Origin: Seison nebaliae
Taxonomy: Eukaryota > Rotifera > Pararotatoria > Seisonacea > Seisonidae
DNA length: 64,000 bases
Direction of reading: 5' to 3'
Assembly (NCBI GenBank): GCA_023231475.1
Contig: JALJEE010000232.1
Span: 1-64,000, forward strand
A model generated the notes under the pieces. That model searched no databases. It saw only the letters and a list, made by a program, of their open reading frames with translations, and was not told the origin of the DNA. Each line of letters begins with the position of its first letter. Position 1 is the first letter of the stretch. Shown here piece by piece: positions 53,301 through 64,000 of the stretch. The translations under genes and the position numbers were made by a program.

Positions 53301-56175
53301 AAACAATTCGGAAATCAGCTTCAAATGATTCTTTCTTTTTCATCAATTTCATATTCTACAAAATCATTTATGAAATCTCTTTTTTTCTTCTTCTCTTTAG
53401 AATAATCCTGAAAAGAAATTTATCTCATCAAAACTTATCGACAAATTAACAAAAGGTCCAATCGATTTCAATTTGAAACCGACTATTGATAATCAGAGAG
53501 ATGTTTGATTTTCTTTCTTTCTTTCTATTCAATATCTCTCTCGGATGTTCAGTTGTATTTAGTCACAACAAAATTTATTGACTGTGGAACACAGATCGTT
53601 GTCAAGTCGACGAACGAGAATTATCAAATAGAAATGATTCAGTCAATTTTGATGGTTTCGGAGAAGCCGAAAAATAACCAATTGGAAGAAGATGATTCGT
53701 CAATCGACGAAAAGAAATCATATGATGGATCAGCGAACAATGTCAATGAAATTTTCAAATTGTTAATGGATCAAACTGTAAAGAAGAATGAGATTGACAA
53801 AGAACTTCCAACAAATTGCAGCAAACTTCTTTTAAATACATTTTTGAAATTTGTCCAAAGTGATCCCAATAAATTGAAGGGAAATAATTTATTTAATAAA
53901 CCAGAAGAAGAACCGTTAGTTTACCGTTTATTTTCATGTCCATCTTCACCTCATCTTCTTAGAATTCCCACAATTACTGACAATTCCAATTATTCACCAT
54001 TAGCTGATAGTACGGCATTGGATACTCCGAATTCGTTAAATAGAACTTTACCAAAAACGCCGGAAAACACAAGACCATCATCAAATGTTCACATTTTTGA
54101 AAAAGGAACAGGGAAAGATCAACAGGAATCAGTCGGTTCATTCAAATGTCCTCACTGTAACAAGAAGTTCAATAAAGAATCGGGTTTGAAGCAACATTCA
54201 CACATCCACAAAGAGGAGACAGAAAAGAAATTCAAATGTGATGTTAGATATCTTTAATTGATGTTATTATCTTTTAATTATCATCATTTTTAGGGATGTG
54301 GGAAATCGTATACTCAATTCTCGAATTTATGTCGTCATAAACGAACGAACGAAGAATGTAAGAAAAGTACGTTGAATAAATGTAAGACATGTGGAGGACG
54401 AACTGACGATCTCGAGAGTCATAAAAAAGTTTGTGCTAAAAGAAAAAGAAAACGCGTCTTTGCACTAGATTCGAATAAGAAAAGGAAGACGAATAGTGAA
54501 TTAGATGGGAAAATGAATAGAACTGAAGATATTGTCTTCGACCGTATACCAGTTAATCCCACGTCTTATCAGGAGAATAAAATGAAGACGATTGATGAGG
54601 AGTCATGTGCACAATTGACAAATTTCCATTTGAGTGAGAATATTAACGTCAAAATGGAAACGAAGAATGATGATGAGACGAATGTGATTAATAAGAAATC
54701 GAATGATTATGGAAATGTGGAGAATGTGTCTAAATCAAATTTAATCAACAAAGTGGACAGTGGATTCCTACTAAATCTTCTCATTAATGTCATACAGACA
54801 CAAAATCAATTTCTCCAACAACAAGCAATTGGGGAGACGTCTGAAAATAAGAAGTTCACTAACAATAATAACAACAACAATCTGTCAATTCTTAATCGAG
54901 TTCCACCTCTTCACGATATTGCAACATTGATGAAAATTATAGATGTTCAAAAATATAAGTCGGGAGAGAATCAACCGATTGGAAATCATACATCGCCAAC
55001 AAAATCATCACCGTCACTCTCCGCCTCATTTTTCCGAGATGTGAAAGATAATTCGAATAATCTTACACAAGACAATTCGAAATCAGATCATTCGATTATT
55101 CTTTCTCCAATTTCAGGATGTTCAAATTCGGAGGGAAGAAATATCGATCAGAATTTGGATGTTGAAGATGACAGTAACGATAGTAAATTCGAAGAATATA
55201 AATCATTTCAAAATGATCATTTGGATGAAGATGTCGACTATAAATCGGAGGAGGGCGAAAGTCGAAATACTGATATTTCAGAAGAACTTCTTTCCAATCA
55301 GAATGACGATGTGATGGATCAATGTGATGGTGATGATGAGAATTGTGAAGATGAAGATGATGAAGATAATGAAAGAAAAGAGAATATAATGAATAAATTT
55401 CAAACAGAAAATTTGAAACATTTCATTAATCGTTATCAGTCGCCTAGTGTTTATGATAAGATTGAACGATCGAAACCTTCATCCATTTCTTCAAACAATC
55501 ACATTGAAGACGTCTCTTCATCATGTCGATCATCAACTGATGACATGTCAACTTTAGAGAACAACGTCAACAATTCAGAAGAAAACCAACATCATAAAAG
55601 TAAAATATTGCAAAAATTGTTGGACATGTTTCGAAACACTTCCGAAATGAATGAAACAAGAACAATAAATGAAAAAAGTTCCATTACGGAAAACGACATA
55701 AATGGTCAATTGAATGTGAATGTCCTTCGAAAGTTCTTTTCCAACAGCCACAAATTAAATAATAATTTCGAACAACATCAATCTCATCATACCAATTTCC
55801 CCGAACAGATTAATCAAAAAAAACCTTTCGGTGATTCTCGTCTATCGGACGAGAAGTATATCTGCAACTATTGCCACAAAAGTTTCCCAAGACATGCCAA
55901 TCTAGTGAGACATCTCCGCACTCATACAGGTTCATTTTCCTCCGAACTCTCCTTCTCTTATAATTAGATAATGCTCAATAGGTGAACAACCGTACAACTG
56001 TACTTTCTGCAATCGCAACTTTTCAATATCATCAAATTTGCAAAGGCATATCCGCAACATCCATCGTAAAGATAAAAATTTGAAGTGCAATCATTGTGAA
56101 CAGACATTTCCATCACAAATCATCCTCCAGAAACATGTACGCAAGCATGATGTTGACGATACACCCTCCCAATAA
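47313..56175 (+). CDS. MECOM/ham homologue: PR/zinc-finger transcription factor of the MECOM/PRDM16/hamlet group
   Basis: Five coding exons: 47313-47577, 52128-52348, 53553-54242, 54294-55929, 55982-56175. Phases agree, giving 1001 residues. The N-terminus MRVKGYARKIDTN matches MRSKGRARKLATN of MDS1-EVI1. Exons 2-3 hold a shortened PR-like region (ITKRSIATGTRIGPF, then LYLVTTKFIDCGTQIVV). The first finger cluster has FKCPHCNKKFNKESGLKQH, KSYTQFSNLCRHKR and a degenerate C2HC finger, equivalent to EVI1 fingers 5-7. The last two exons give three C-terminal fingers (YICNYCHKSFPRHANLVRHL; YNCTFCNRNFSISSNLQRHI; LKCNHCEQTFPSQIILQKHV), matching fingers 8-10. Between them is an acidic Asn/Ser-rich linker. 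EVI1 fingers 1-4 and the PLDLS-type CtBP motif are not seen. Known members control neural fate and stem-cell programmes. Exon 1 end is the least certain boundary. Confidence 0.87.
47967..47999. repeat. (GA)n microsatellite
   Basis: Short GA dinucleotide run with one interruption, inside the first intron of the MECOM-like gene. Confidence 0.9.
51132..51154. repeat. (AC)n microsatellite
   Basis: About 11 uninterrupted AC units inside the first intron of the MECOM-like gene. Confidence 0.9.
52349..53552 (+). other. Second intron of MECOM-like gene
   Basis: 1.2-kb intron with donor GTTAAT and acceptor GATGTTCAG. Frames at 52510-52800 and 53159-53449 lie inside it; neither encodes recognisable PR-domain sequence, although the central part of a normal PR domain would be expected here. 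Confidence 0.6.
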
Positions 56176-57019
56176 TTCATTTAATAATTAATCGATATCG
56201 TTAATTATAATTTTCCATTTTTTAATAATTATGTTTCAATCTTATTTAATATTATGTCCAAAATTTTATGTTCCATATTTCATCTACATCGTCGGATGAT
56301 AAATGAGCTCTTTTTTCACTTAAAGTCATTTGTGTTATTATTGACTCCGTCATCATCACAATTTTCATTTAAAGATAATAATTAAACCTTTTTATTTCCT
56401 GACAATTTTATATCTTCTTTACTTCACCGACTTTTTCCTTCCCCAATAAATCGAAATAGGATTCTAAATATTGTTCAATTAATCATAATATTATTGCGTC
56501 AATATCGTTAGTTGTTAGTTCTAATAATCATAAATCTAAGTTTTGATGATAACTAAAAAAATGACTTATATAACATTAAAATGAAGTTAAACCAAGTTTT
56601 ATATGTACTTACGTATTATATTCAGTCATCTATATTAATATTTATAACAATATAAATATATTGATAACAATAAACATTCTCTTTATAATTTGTCAGATGT
56701 TTATAAAAATAGAACAAAAAAACCGAACTTCTTCTAAATTCGCATTTTAACACAAATTGTTAGGGTTAATAATTCCAGCTAGGTATTGGAAGTTTTTAGA
56801 AAGTTAATTATTTAATATTACGGAAAAGGAGAAAAATTACCTTATTTCACAGAGTTTGAATGATGGATATTTTTCTCTAAATTCTCCCACTAATATTTCA
56901 AGAAATTATTATTCCTCAATAATTATAACAAATAATACTTCTTAAACGAAAAAGATAATTATAATTAAAAAATATTCTAATATTAATTCTCGTTATTTAT
57001 TCGCCAATTCATTAAAACC
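56176..57019. other. Spacer between convergent MECOM-like and Kazal genes
   Basis: About 840 bp of very AT-rich DNA holding the 3' ends of two convergent genes. No open frame or repeat of note. Confidence 0.5.
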
Positions 57020-58673
57020 TCAAGGACAAACAGAATATAATTTTATGTCTAATTTCACCGTTCGTCTACAATTAGCGTTGCGAAAAGCACAATAATTTTG
57101 ATAAGTATTATTATCACTTCCACAAACCGGATCATATGCATTCGAACATTTCCTTTCACATCCAGTCACTAGAATAAATAGAGTATTTCCAAGAAGATAA
57201 ATTTTAACTTTTTATATGACAGTAGCTTAAGGGACGATCTTCCAAATGAGGAATGAGACATTTCATTCTGTTAAATTCACAATGATCTTTATAAATTCTC
57301 ATATTGGAAGCACAAATCGGTTGAGATGGTATACTCTTACAATTTTTCATTTCACAACTTATTTTCTCACAAGTTGCGCAACATTTTCCTCCCATAATTC
57401 TTGAAACTTCACCTGGTCCACATCTAAGAAATTGACAGACAACTTTCATACAGTCCTCCAAACACGATGGACAACAATTTTGTTCATTTGGTGGAAGTGG
57501 ATGAATACAATGCACTTCAGGACAATTATCCAAATCACATTTTTTTCCTTGAGCATTTCGATTTTGATTCACGATATTTTTCATTTTCTTCTCTGCTCTT
57601 ATTGGAATGTTAAATGAAGAATCCGTTTCTGCTGGTTTTGGAGTTTCCTTAATTTTATATTTTACTGTTTCTGATTCTAACACGGGAATATTTTGTATTG
57701 TTGACTTTTTCGTTTCATTATTAGGGCAAAAATGATAATCCATTTGTTTAATTGACGGTTCATCTATTTTTGCGTTTTGAAAGAAACAATCGTTTTCATA
57801 CCATTTCCCATTTGATGCACATACCCGATAACCACCTTTGGGACAAACATATTTTTTATGATTTTTTGGTAGACAAATTCCATGACATCTGCCAGGATCG
57901 TAATGTAATTCTTTATCTTCTGAGCATTTCAATACGATAAATCTCTTATGTCGACAATCTTCTAAACAACGCGGACAACAGTTTTGTGCTGTTGGGCGAA
58001 TTGGATTGGGACAGAATTGTTCGCGACATTTTGATTTATCACACGAAGTTTTGCAATTATGGAAAGGAGCTTCTTTTAATTCAGGAATATCACATTGCGC
58101 ATTTTTTAAGAAACATCGATTACGGTAGATCAATCCATCCGAACCACAAACTGCGACCAATTTTTGGGGACAATTATCATTTTTACATTTGGCGATACAT
58201 TCGGCACAACATCGTCCTGAAGCATACACTTTCACTTGACCAGGACAACTAATTATCGGACAAACAACTTTTCGACAATCTTCGAAGCATTTCGGACAAC
58301 AATTTGTATCAGTCATATTAATCGGTTTCTGACAATAGACCGGTGGACATGGAGGTGTTGTACACGGTTTTTCACAGTAATATAAATGATTGTTATATTT
58401 TCTACATGTACCCGAAGAACAAAATATCTGATGAAATTGAAAAATTATTCAAATTGGTAATAACAAACTAACTCGACAAAGATAATTTCTGGTAAATGTT
58501 TGAACACATTGTGGTGTCGAGTACACACAATTTCCTGAAGTACATGGAATATCAATATTAACACATCGTTCAGTTGACTGACAAATGATGGTAGAACAAG
58601 GATCGATTTCAGATAACTTATGAGGTCGGAAATTTCCCAAAAATATAAAAAAAATGAAACTTATAAACTTCAT
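57020..58673 (-). CDS. Secreted multi-domain Kazal-type protein, gene 1
   Basis: Three exons: 58673-58473, 58427-57209, 57168-57020. The introns are 45 and 40 bp (donors GTTAGT and GTTAAA), and the product is 522 residues. An N-terminal signal peptide (MKFISFIFFIFLGNF) is followed by a Cys-rich leader, then modules of about 60 residues with NCCP.C.EDC and CC..C (VWC-like spacing) alternating with Kazal domains. Kazal domains have the core VCGSDG..Y.N.C...NA.C. Four are visible; the second has lost one Cys (NAKIDEP in place of NAxCD), so a disulfide may be missing. The last exon encodes the fourth Kazal domain and ends SVCP. Kazal domains are serine-protease inhibitors or follistatin-like ligand-binding units. 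The protein is probably extracellular. It lies downstream of a larger relative on the same strand, pointing to a tandem family. Confidence 0.82.
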
Positions 58674-59402
58674 GATAATGGCAACGGATATATTTACCCA
58701 TCTCTTTTTATAATTATAATGTTGGCATGAATAACAATGTATGTTCTCATGAATACATCATATGAATTCTTTTTTGTTCTTCTATTTTCACATCATACTG
58801 TTCTTTATGTAAATCTCTTTTTCTTTTAACTGTTTCCAACTGACCGGAATAATCTAACGACTAATATTTCTCTGACGAAAACGAAAGTTGAGTAAAAGGA
58901 CAAATGACTGTCTTATACAATTCATAACATTTACAATTTTGCAATGTAGAAATTGTCAATTGGAATTGGATGGGACAGTTGATTGAAAATGCTGATGATT
59001 TGTGGAAAAACTATTAAAAACGATTCTTAATCATTTCGTTTCATATAATCCTATTCATATCTAATCACATAAACTGAAAATCAACTCAAAGAATGTTCCT
59101 TTTAGTGTGTTCTAAAATTCTACCGATTCATAGTTAACGATTAAATCATACCGATATGACAATTAATAATATTAAATAAACTGAACAAAATTTTAAAATT
59201 CAATTCAAACAATTTCAATTCATTTAATTCAATTAAATCACTAACAGATTGTAAAGTAAATGAATTCAATGAGATTATTCTATTATTCTTATTCTATAAT
59301 TTAGAATTTGAGAGATAGATATTTTATTTAATGATTGTCAATTTTAATAAAGGGAGTAAAGTTCACATCAAAATAAATAATATATCAATAAATTGATTAT
59401 GA
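58674..59402. other. Spacer between the two Kazal genes
   Basis: 730 bp AT-rich region holding the promoter of Kazal gene 1 and the 3' end of Kazal gene 2, both on the minus strand. Nothing else recognised. Confidence 0.5.
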
Positions 59403-62400
59403 TTAATAACCGAATGTAGCGTCGCATTCATGATAGGCGCTAATCTTCAATTTCTTATTATCACATTGAGCATTCTCGAAGGAACAGAAATTGTTATAAG
59501 TCACATTATTCGTACCACAAATAGGACTGTTGGTTGGTGGGCACTTTCTCTTGCACATGACATCTTCGCATTTTCCATTCTTCAAATATCTTATCGATGC
59601 ATCTTTACAGGCAGCTCTGTTTAACATACATCGATTGGAGTAGGTTTTTCCATCTGTTCCACAAACATACTTGATATTCTTTTTACACTTAATGGGACAA
59701 TTTGCTACATGAAATTGACAATTTATGATGAATGAAAAGTAATTCGAACCTTCCTTACATGGAATTTGTATTAAATATCGATTGTAACAATGTGCTATTT
59801 GGAAATAACAGTAATTATTGTACGTCGTCCCATCATTTCCACATATCTTCATTCCTCCTCGAAGACATTGTTTCTCACATTCTTCATATATAAAAATTAA
59901 TGAGTTATTAATCGAACATTAATTAACCATTACGACATTCACCTTCATGTTTCTTTTGAATAATTTCATCTTCACATTGTGCCACTTTCAAGAAACAGTC
60001 ACTCGAATAAGTTACTCCATCAGTTCCACAAACCGGTTTCCAAATTGCTTGGCAGATCGAAGGACATTCTATCCAAATTCAAATGTGAGAAATGTTCGAC
60101 ATGTTATACTAATATCAAACCTTTATGACATCTACCTTGATGAACGATATATAAATAACTATCATCACACATCGCCTTCTTCATGAAACACAAATTACTA
60201 TAAGTCTTTCCGTCACTACCACAATACGGTGAGACATGTTGTGTGCAAATTTTGTTGCATTCTGTCAAAATAATTGAGGAAATTATGTACGAAATACAAG
60301 AAAACGGTTATGACATTTCTTTTCGTGATCTTTTGTTAATTTCGAATTTTCACACATTGCATTCTCCAAATTACACTGATTATGGTACAATTTCCCATCG
60401 GAACCACAAATTGGAAGGTAATTATCATCGCAACGTTTCTCACATTTGCATTTACCATTGTACATGAACTTCAGAGAATTATCGTTACATTTGGCGATGG
60501 AAAACGAACACATGTTGGAATAAGTTGTGTTATCACTGGCACATACAGGTTTATACTCACGGTTGCAACTTCTATCACAATCTATAATAATATACATTAC
60601 TCATTGAGGAAAGATGTACAATTATTAATTGAAAACTATTATCGACATTTTTCACGCATTCAGGACAACATTTGCCTTTCTTTGTTACTTTTTTGAAACC
60701 ATTTAAACACCAAACAGCAGGACATATCATATCGCATTCTTCCTCTTCATCTAAAACGTGTGTGATTAGAAAATTTTTAAAAATTTGTCCAGTTGGAACA
60801 TTGAATTAAGCGGACCTTTCTTACACCTCTTCATCGGTTTTTTAGTCAGCCAAGGTATGTCACAACGAGCGTTTCGGAAATCACATTCGTTTGAATAAAT
60901 TTTACCATTTGATGCACAAATTGGATGATAGACAGCTGTACAGATACCAGTTTTACACACCTTCTGACATTCTGGGCAACATTTCCCCATTTTCTTTTTC
61001 AATTGGTAACCGGGACCACATCGATATCTTATACATTTCGAAGTGTCACAAGGACCTGTAATTGTTGTATAATGTGTTGTTTGTGTGATTAAAATTAATA
61101 TTAGTTACCTGATACACAGAACGAATGTGGTTTTTCTCTCAACAATGCATTATCGCATTGGGCGTTAGAAAATTTACATCTGTTTCCATAAAGTTTCCTA
61201 TCCGATCCGCAAATCGGCATATATTCCATAGTGCAAACGGGCGATTTACAGTTATCCTCTTTTACGCATGTCTTACAACAATCGTTTGGATTCTTCTTCT
61301 TTAATTGAGAACCTTTCATACAAAAAGGTAAGGGACATTTCCAGGGTTCGCATAATTCTATTTAATTTTTAAGTTAGATAAATTATCAAGAAATTAAATA
61401 TTTATTTATTAGGAAATTAATCATAGGGATTAGAACCGCTACATGCACCTTGCTTCGATATCACAATTTTCTTTCCAGTTTTACAAGCTTCATTTTCTAG
61501 GACACAGTTATTTGGATAAGTTTTCCCATCATTACCACAAACTGGTTTGAAGATCTCCATACACAATCTCATACAAGGCATACCTTCCAATAATAAATTA
61601 TAAGTATATTTGAATGAATGTTAAGAACCTTCACAGAATGACATATCCTTTGACCTCAGTGAAGGATTGTCACATTTTGCATTTTTAAATTGACATCGGT
61701 TTCCATATATTTTCCCGTCTGAACCACAAATCGGCTTATATTCCTTTGTACAAAATAGTGATTTGCAATCATCTTTAACGCAAGTTCTACAACAATCTTG
61801 TGGGTTTTCTTTCTTGAACACATAACCAGGCATACATCTAGGTATAGGACATTTGTCCGGATTACAATCTAAAGAAATAATTTTATTTTCTTTTGAAGTA
61901 TATTTGAATGAATGTTAAGAACCTTCACAGAATGACATATCCCTTGACCTCAGTGAAGGATTGTCACATTTTGCATTATTAAATTGACATTGGTTTCCAT
62001 ATGTTTTCCCATCTGAACCGCAAATCGGCATATATTCCATTGTACAAACTGGTGATTTGCAATCATCTTTAACGCAAGTTTTACAACAATCTTCGGAATT
62101 CTTTTTCTTTAATACATAACCAGCCATGCAGTGAGGTAGAAGACATGCATACGGATCACAGTCTAAAGAAATAATTGGTAATATGATAAATAAACCGTCA
62201 TGAGACGTATTTGATGCTTATCAAAAATTATTCAAACCGCATGCTACTTCCTTGGCTACTGTGATTTCTTTTCCAGTGGTACAAGCTGCGTTATCTAGAA
62301 AACATTTGTTCGAATAAGTTTTCCCATCACTACCACAAACAGGGTCGTGGATCGTCGCGCAGAGTCTCATACATAATCGAGGTTCTTTTAATAAAATCGA

Positions 62401-64000
62401 TTAAAATATTTTTTTAAAATTAAATTCGAGAAATTGAAGAACCTTGACAAAACATCATATCCTTCAGTGTAAGGAAAGGTAATTTACATTGAGCAATCTC
62501 AAACAGACATTCATTACTATAAATTTCTTTATCCGAACCACATACCGGTTTATTTATTTTAGGACATGGTTTATCACATTTTCTTTTTCTACATGATTGG
62601 CAACACTCTCCTGGTGGATAATAGGGTTCAGCATCAATTTCACACATTGCCGCCACACATCTGACTACTCTACAATCCATAATGCATGTTGGACAACATT
62701 GACCATTTGACGGAGGAATTGGATTTGGGCAAAAAACTTGGGCGCATTTAACAGTGTTACAATTAGTTTCCGTAGATGGACAATAAAATTTCTTTGTCTC
62801 ATGATACTTCAAACAATTGCCCCTACATGAATTCTGGAGGAATAATTCAATTTATAATTATAGAATTTGAAATAAATTAACTGAGCAAATTCTCTTATTT
62901 TGAAATAGTTTAACACATTTGGCATCCGGTTGTGGACATGGTGCTCGGATGCACATGATAACTTGTTGAATACAACCATAACCAAACGGACAGGATAAAG
63001 CGGCACATCCAGGTGGTAAGGTACTTGTTTCTTCTTTATGATATTGAAAATATTAATTCTTATAGAAGAAAAGAATTAACGGCATTTAGACATAGGTACT
63101 TTTTTTAATTTTTTGTTTTTGCATTTGGCATTTTTGAGGAAACAGCCATTAAAATATATTTTTCCATCATTACCACATACTTCTTTTTTTCGAGGATTAC
63201 ATGATTGCTCACAAGTTCCACCTTCCATAATTTGTCGGTTAGAAATGAAAATGGGAATTTATTTCAAAATTAATCAAATTCAATTAGACTGAAATGTTAA
63301 CTGCATGATCCTCTTCGATCAATCCAAATTCGATTTTTCGTACAACGTCGTAATTGATAGAACATACAATAATTATAATAGTTCTTACCATCTGTACCAC
63401 AAACAATTTTCTCCTTCTTCCTCGCACATTTAGCAGCGGCTGCTGAACATGATTCTACACATGTTCCATCATAATACCATATCGTCTTCTTCTTGTCACA
63501 TTCACGAGCTTGGTCAAATAGACATCTATTCGAATAAGTTCTATCACTAGCACATACCGGTTTAGCTTCGCGTGTACATTTCTTAGGACAATCGGCATCT
63601 ATAAAAAAATGTTATAATTTTCAATTTAAAATTTGGAAATCTTTTTAACTTGGACAACTTCCCAACGTTAATTCTTTGACATCACATTTGGCATTATCAA
63701 ACATACATCTGTTTCCATAAATGTTGCCGTTCGTGTCACATACCGGTCGACGTTCTTTTGTGCACACCTTCTTCTCACATGGAGGACAAGCCATTTTCGT
63801 GCACATTAACTTACCATTCGAACATGAACATGTGTTGCAATCTACTTTAATCGATCCACCATGAACTATCTCGTTTCCACCTTGTTGGCATGGTTTGTTG
63901 CCTAATTAACAAATTAACAAATTTTGAAAATTACGAAAATTTCGCCAAACCTTGACATGATCCCAATTTTAAATTTTTATTATCACATTGGGCATTTTCA
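59403..64000 (-). CDS. Very large secreted Kazal-repeat protein, gene 2 (5' end beyond the window)
   Basis: Eighteen exons in the window, read right to left: 64000-63951 (partial), 63901-63650, 63598-63302, 63221-63081, 63033-62882, 62833-62443, 62384-62238, 62162-61923, 61868-61629, 61583-61437, 61357-61108, 61055-60816, 60750-60637, 60581-60306, 60261-60121, 60068-59928, 59881-59750, 59704-59403. Together they encode about 1217 residues and at least 19 Kazal domains, nearly all introns being phase 1. Each Kazal has the core (V/I)C(G/A)S(D/N)..(T/I)Y.N.C. Three or more exons (62833, 62162, 61868, 61357, 61055) also carry a VWC-like CC.TC module. Exon 63033-62882 resembles the N-terminal leader of Kazal gene 1. 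The phase-matched acceptors argue for one gene, but a break into two genes cannot be excluded without transcripts. Probable role: extracellular protease inhibition or matrix/cuticle function. Confidence 0.8.
61605..62162 (-). repeat. Recent tandem duplication of Kazal exon plus intron (unit about 294 bp)
   Basis: Exons 62162-61923 and 61868-61629 are both 240 bp and nearly identical in their second half. The flanking intron bases are also shared: the plus-strand run AGTATATTTGAATGAATGTTAAGAACC occurs at the 3' (low-coordinate) side of the upper copy, and TATATTTGAATGAATGTTAAGAACC at that of the lower copy. Offset between copies is 294 bp. A third, more diverged copy is exon 61357-61108. Similarity extending into introns means the duplication is recent or homogenised by gene conversion. 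Confidence 0.85.

Noticed and set aside
52510-53449. Open frames inside MECOM intron 2 as missing PR-domain exons
   Set aside because: Translations are hydrophobic and Ser/Phe-rich with no PR motifs.
53505-53552. N-terminal extension MIFFLSFYSISLSDVQ as a signal peptide starting a separate gene
   Set aside because: It lies upstream of a good acceptor (GATGTTCAG), and the phase joins to the PR exon at 52348, so this part is intron.

Overview
The window is nuclear DNA of a small-genome animal. It is clearly AT-rich, has several single-exon genes, and its introns are mostly only 40-75 bp long. The gene content (RFWD3, a B-type muscarinic receptor, TUBGCP2, NDUFA13, CIAO1, TMEM192, a PR/zinc-finger gene of the MECOM/PRDM16/hamlet group, large Kazal proteins) is that of a protostome. 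An arthropod, probably an acariform mite, fits best, but that is inference from gene style and not a proven assignment.

Layout from left to right: RFWD3-like ubiquitin ligase (+, 920-2506). Then a spacer with a MITE-like inverted-repeat element (3550-4034). Then a muscarinic acetylcholine receptor of the B/GAR-2 type on the minus strand (4515-8963), preceded by a 3.7-kb in-frame stretch with neither stop codons nor methionine codons (8964-12656). A gene-poor region follows to about 21.2 kb and includes a repeat-rich patch (20.0-21.0 kb). Then TUBGCP2 (+, about 21.3-24.5 kb), NDUFA13 (+, 26.85-27.37 kb), an unrecognised one-pass membrane protein (+, 27702-28295), a divergent class-A GPCR with very large loops (+, 33304-35592), a single-exon protein with a faint ubiquitin-specific-protease signature (+, 36245-37585), a helical protein with a C-terminal PP1-docking-like motif pair (+, 38918-40942), TMEM192 and CIAO1 as a tight minus-strand pair (41233-43396), the MECOM/hamlet gene with five exons (+, 47313-56175), and two cysteine-rich Kazal-type inhibitor genes (-, 57020-58673 and 59403 to beyond the right edge).

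Exons could be joined by protein homology and phase for CIAO1, TMEM192, MECOM, the two Kazal genes and the PP1-motif gene. Of about 28 introns reconstructed this way, 26 start with GTT instead of the usual GTA/GTG. This is the most unusual genome-level signal here. The other strong oddities are the methionine-free, stop-free frame upstream of the muscarinic receptor, the compressed PR domain and missing fingers in the MECOM homologue, the 160-residue first intracellular loop of the second GPCR, and the USP-like orphan.

The genes do not form one pathway. They are a normal mixture of housekeeping, signalling and developmental loci plus an expanding secreted-inhibitor cluster at the right end. 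No rRNA, tRNA, CRISPR array or intact transposase was recognised.
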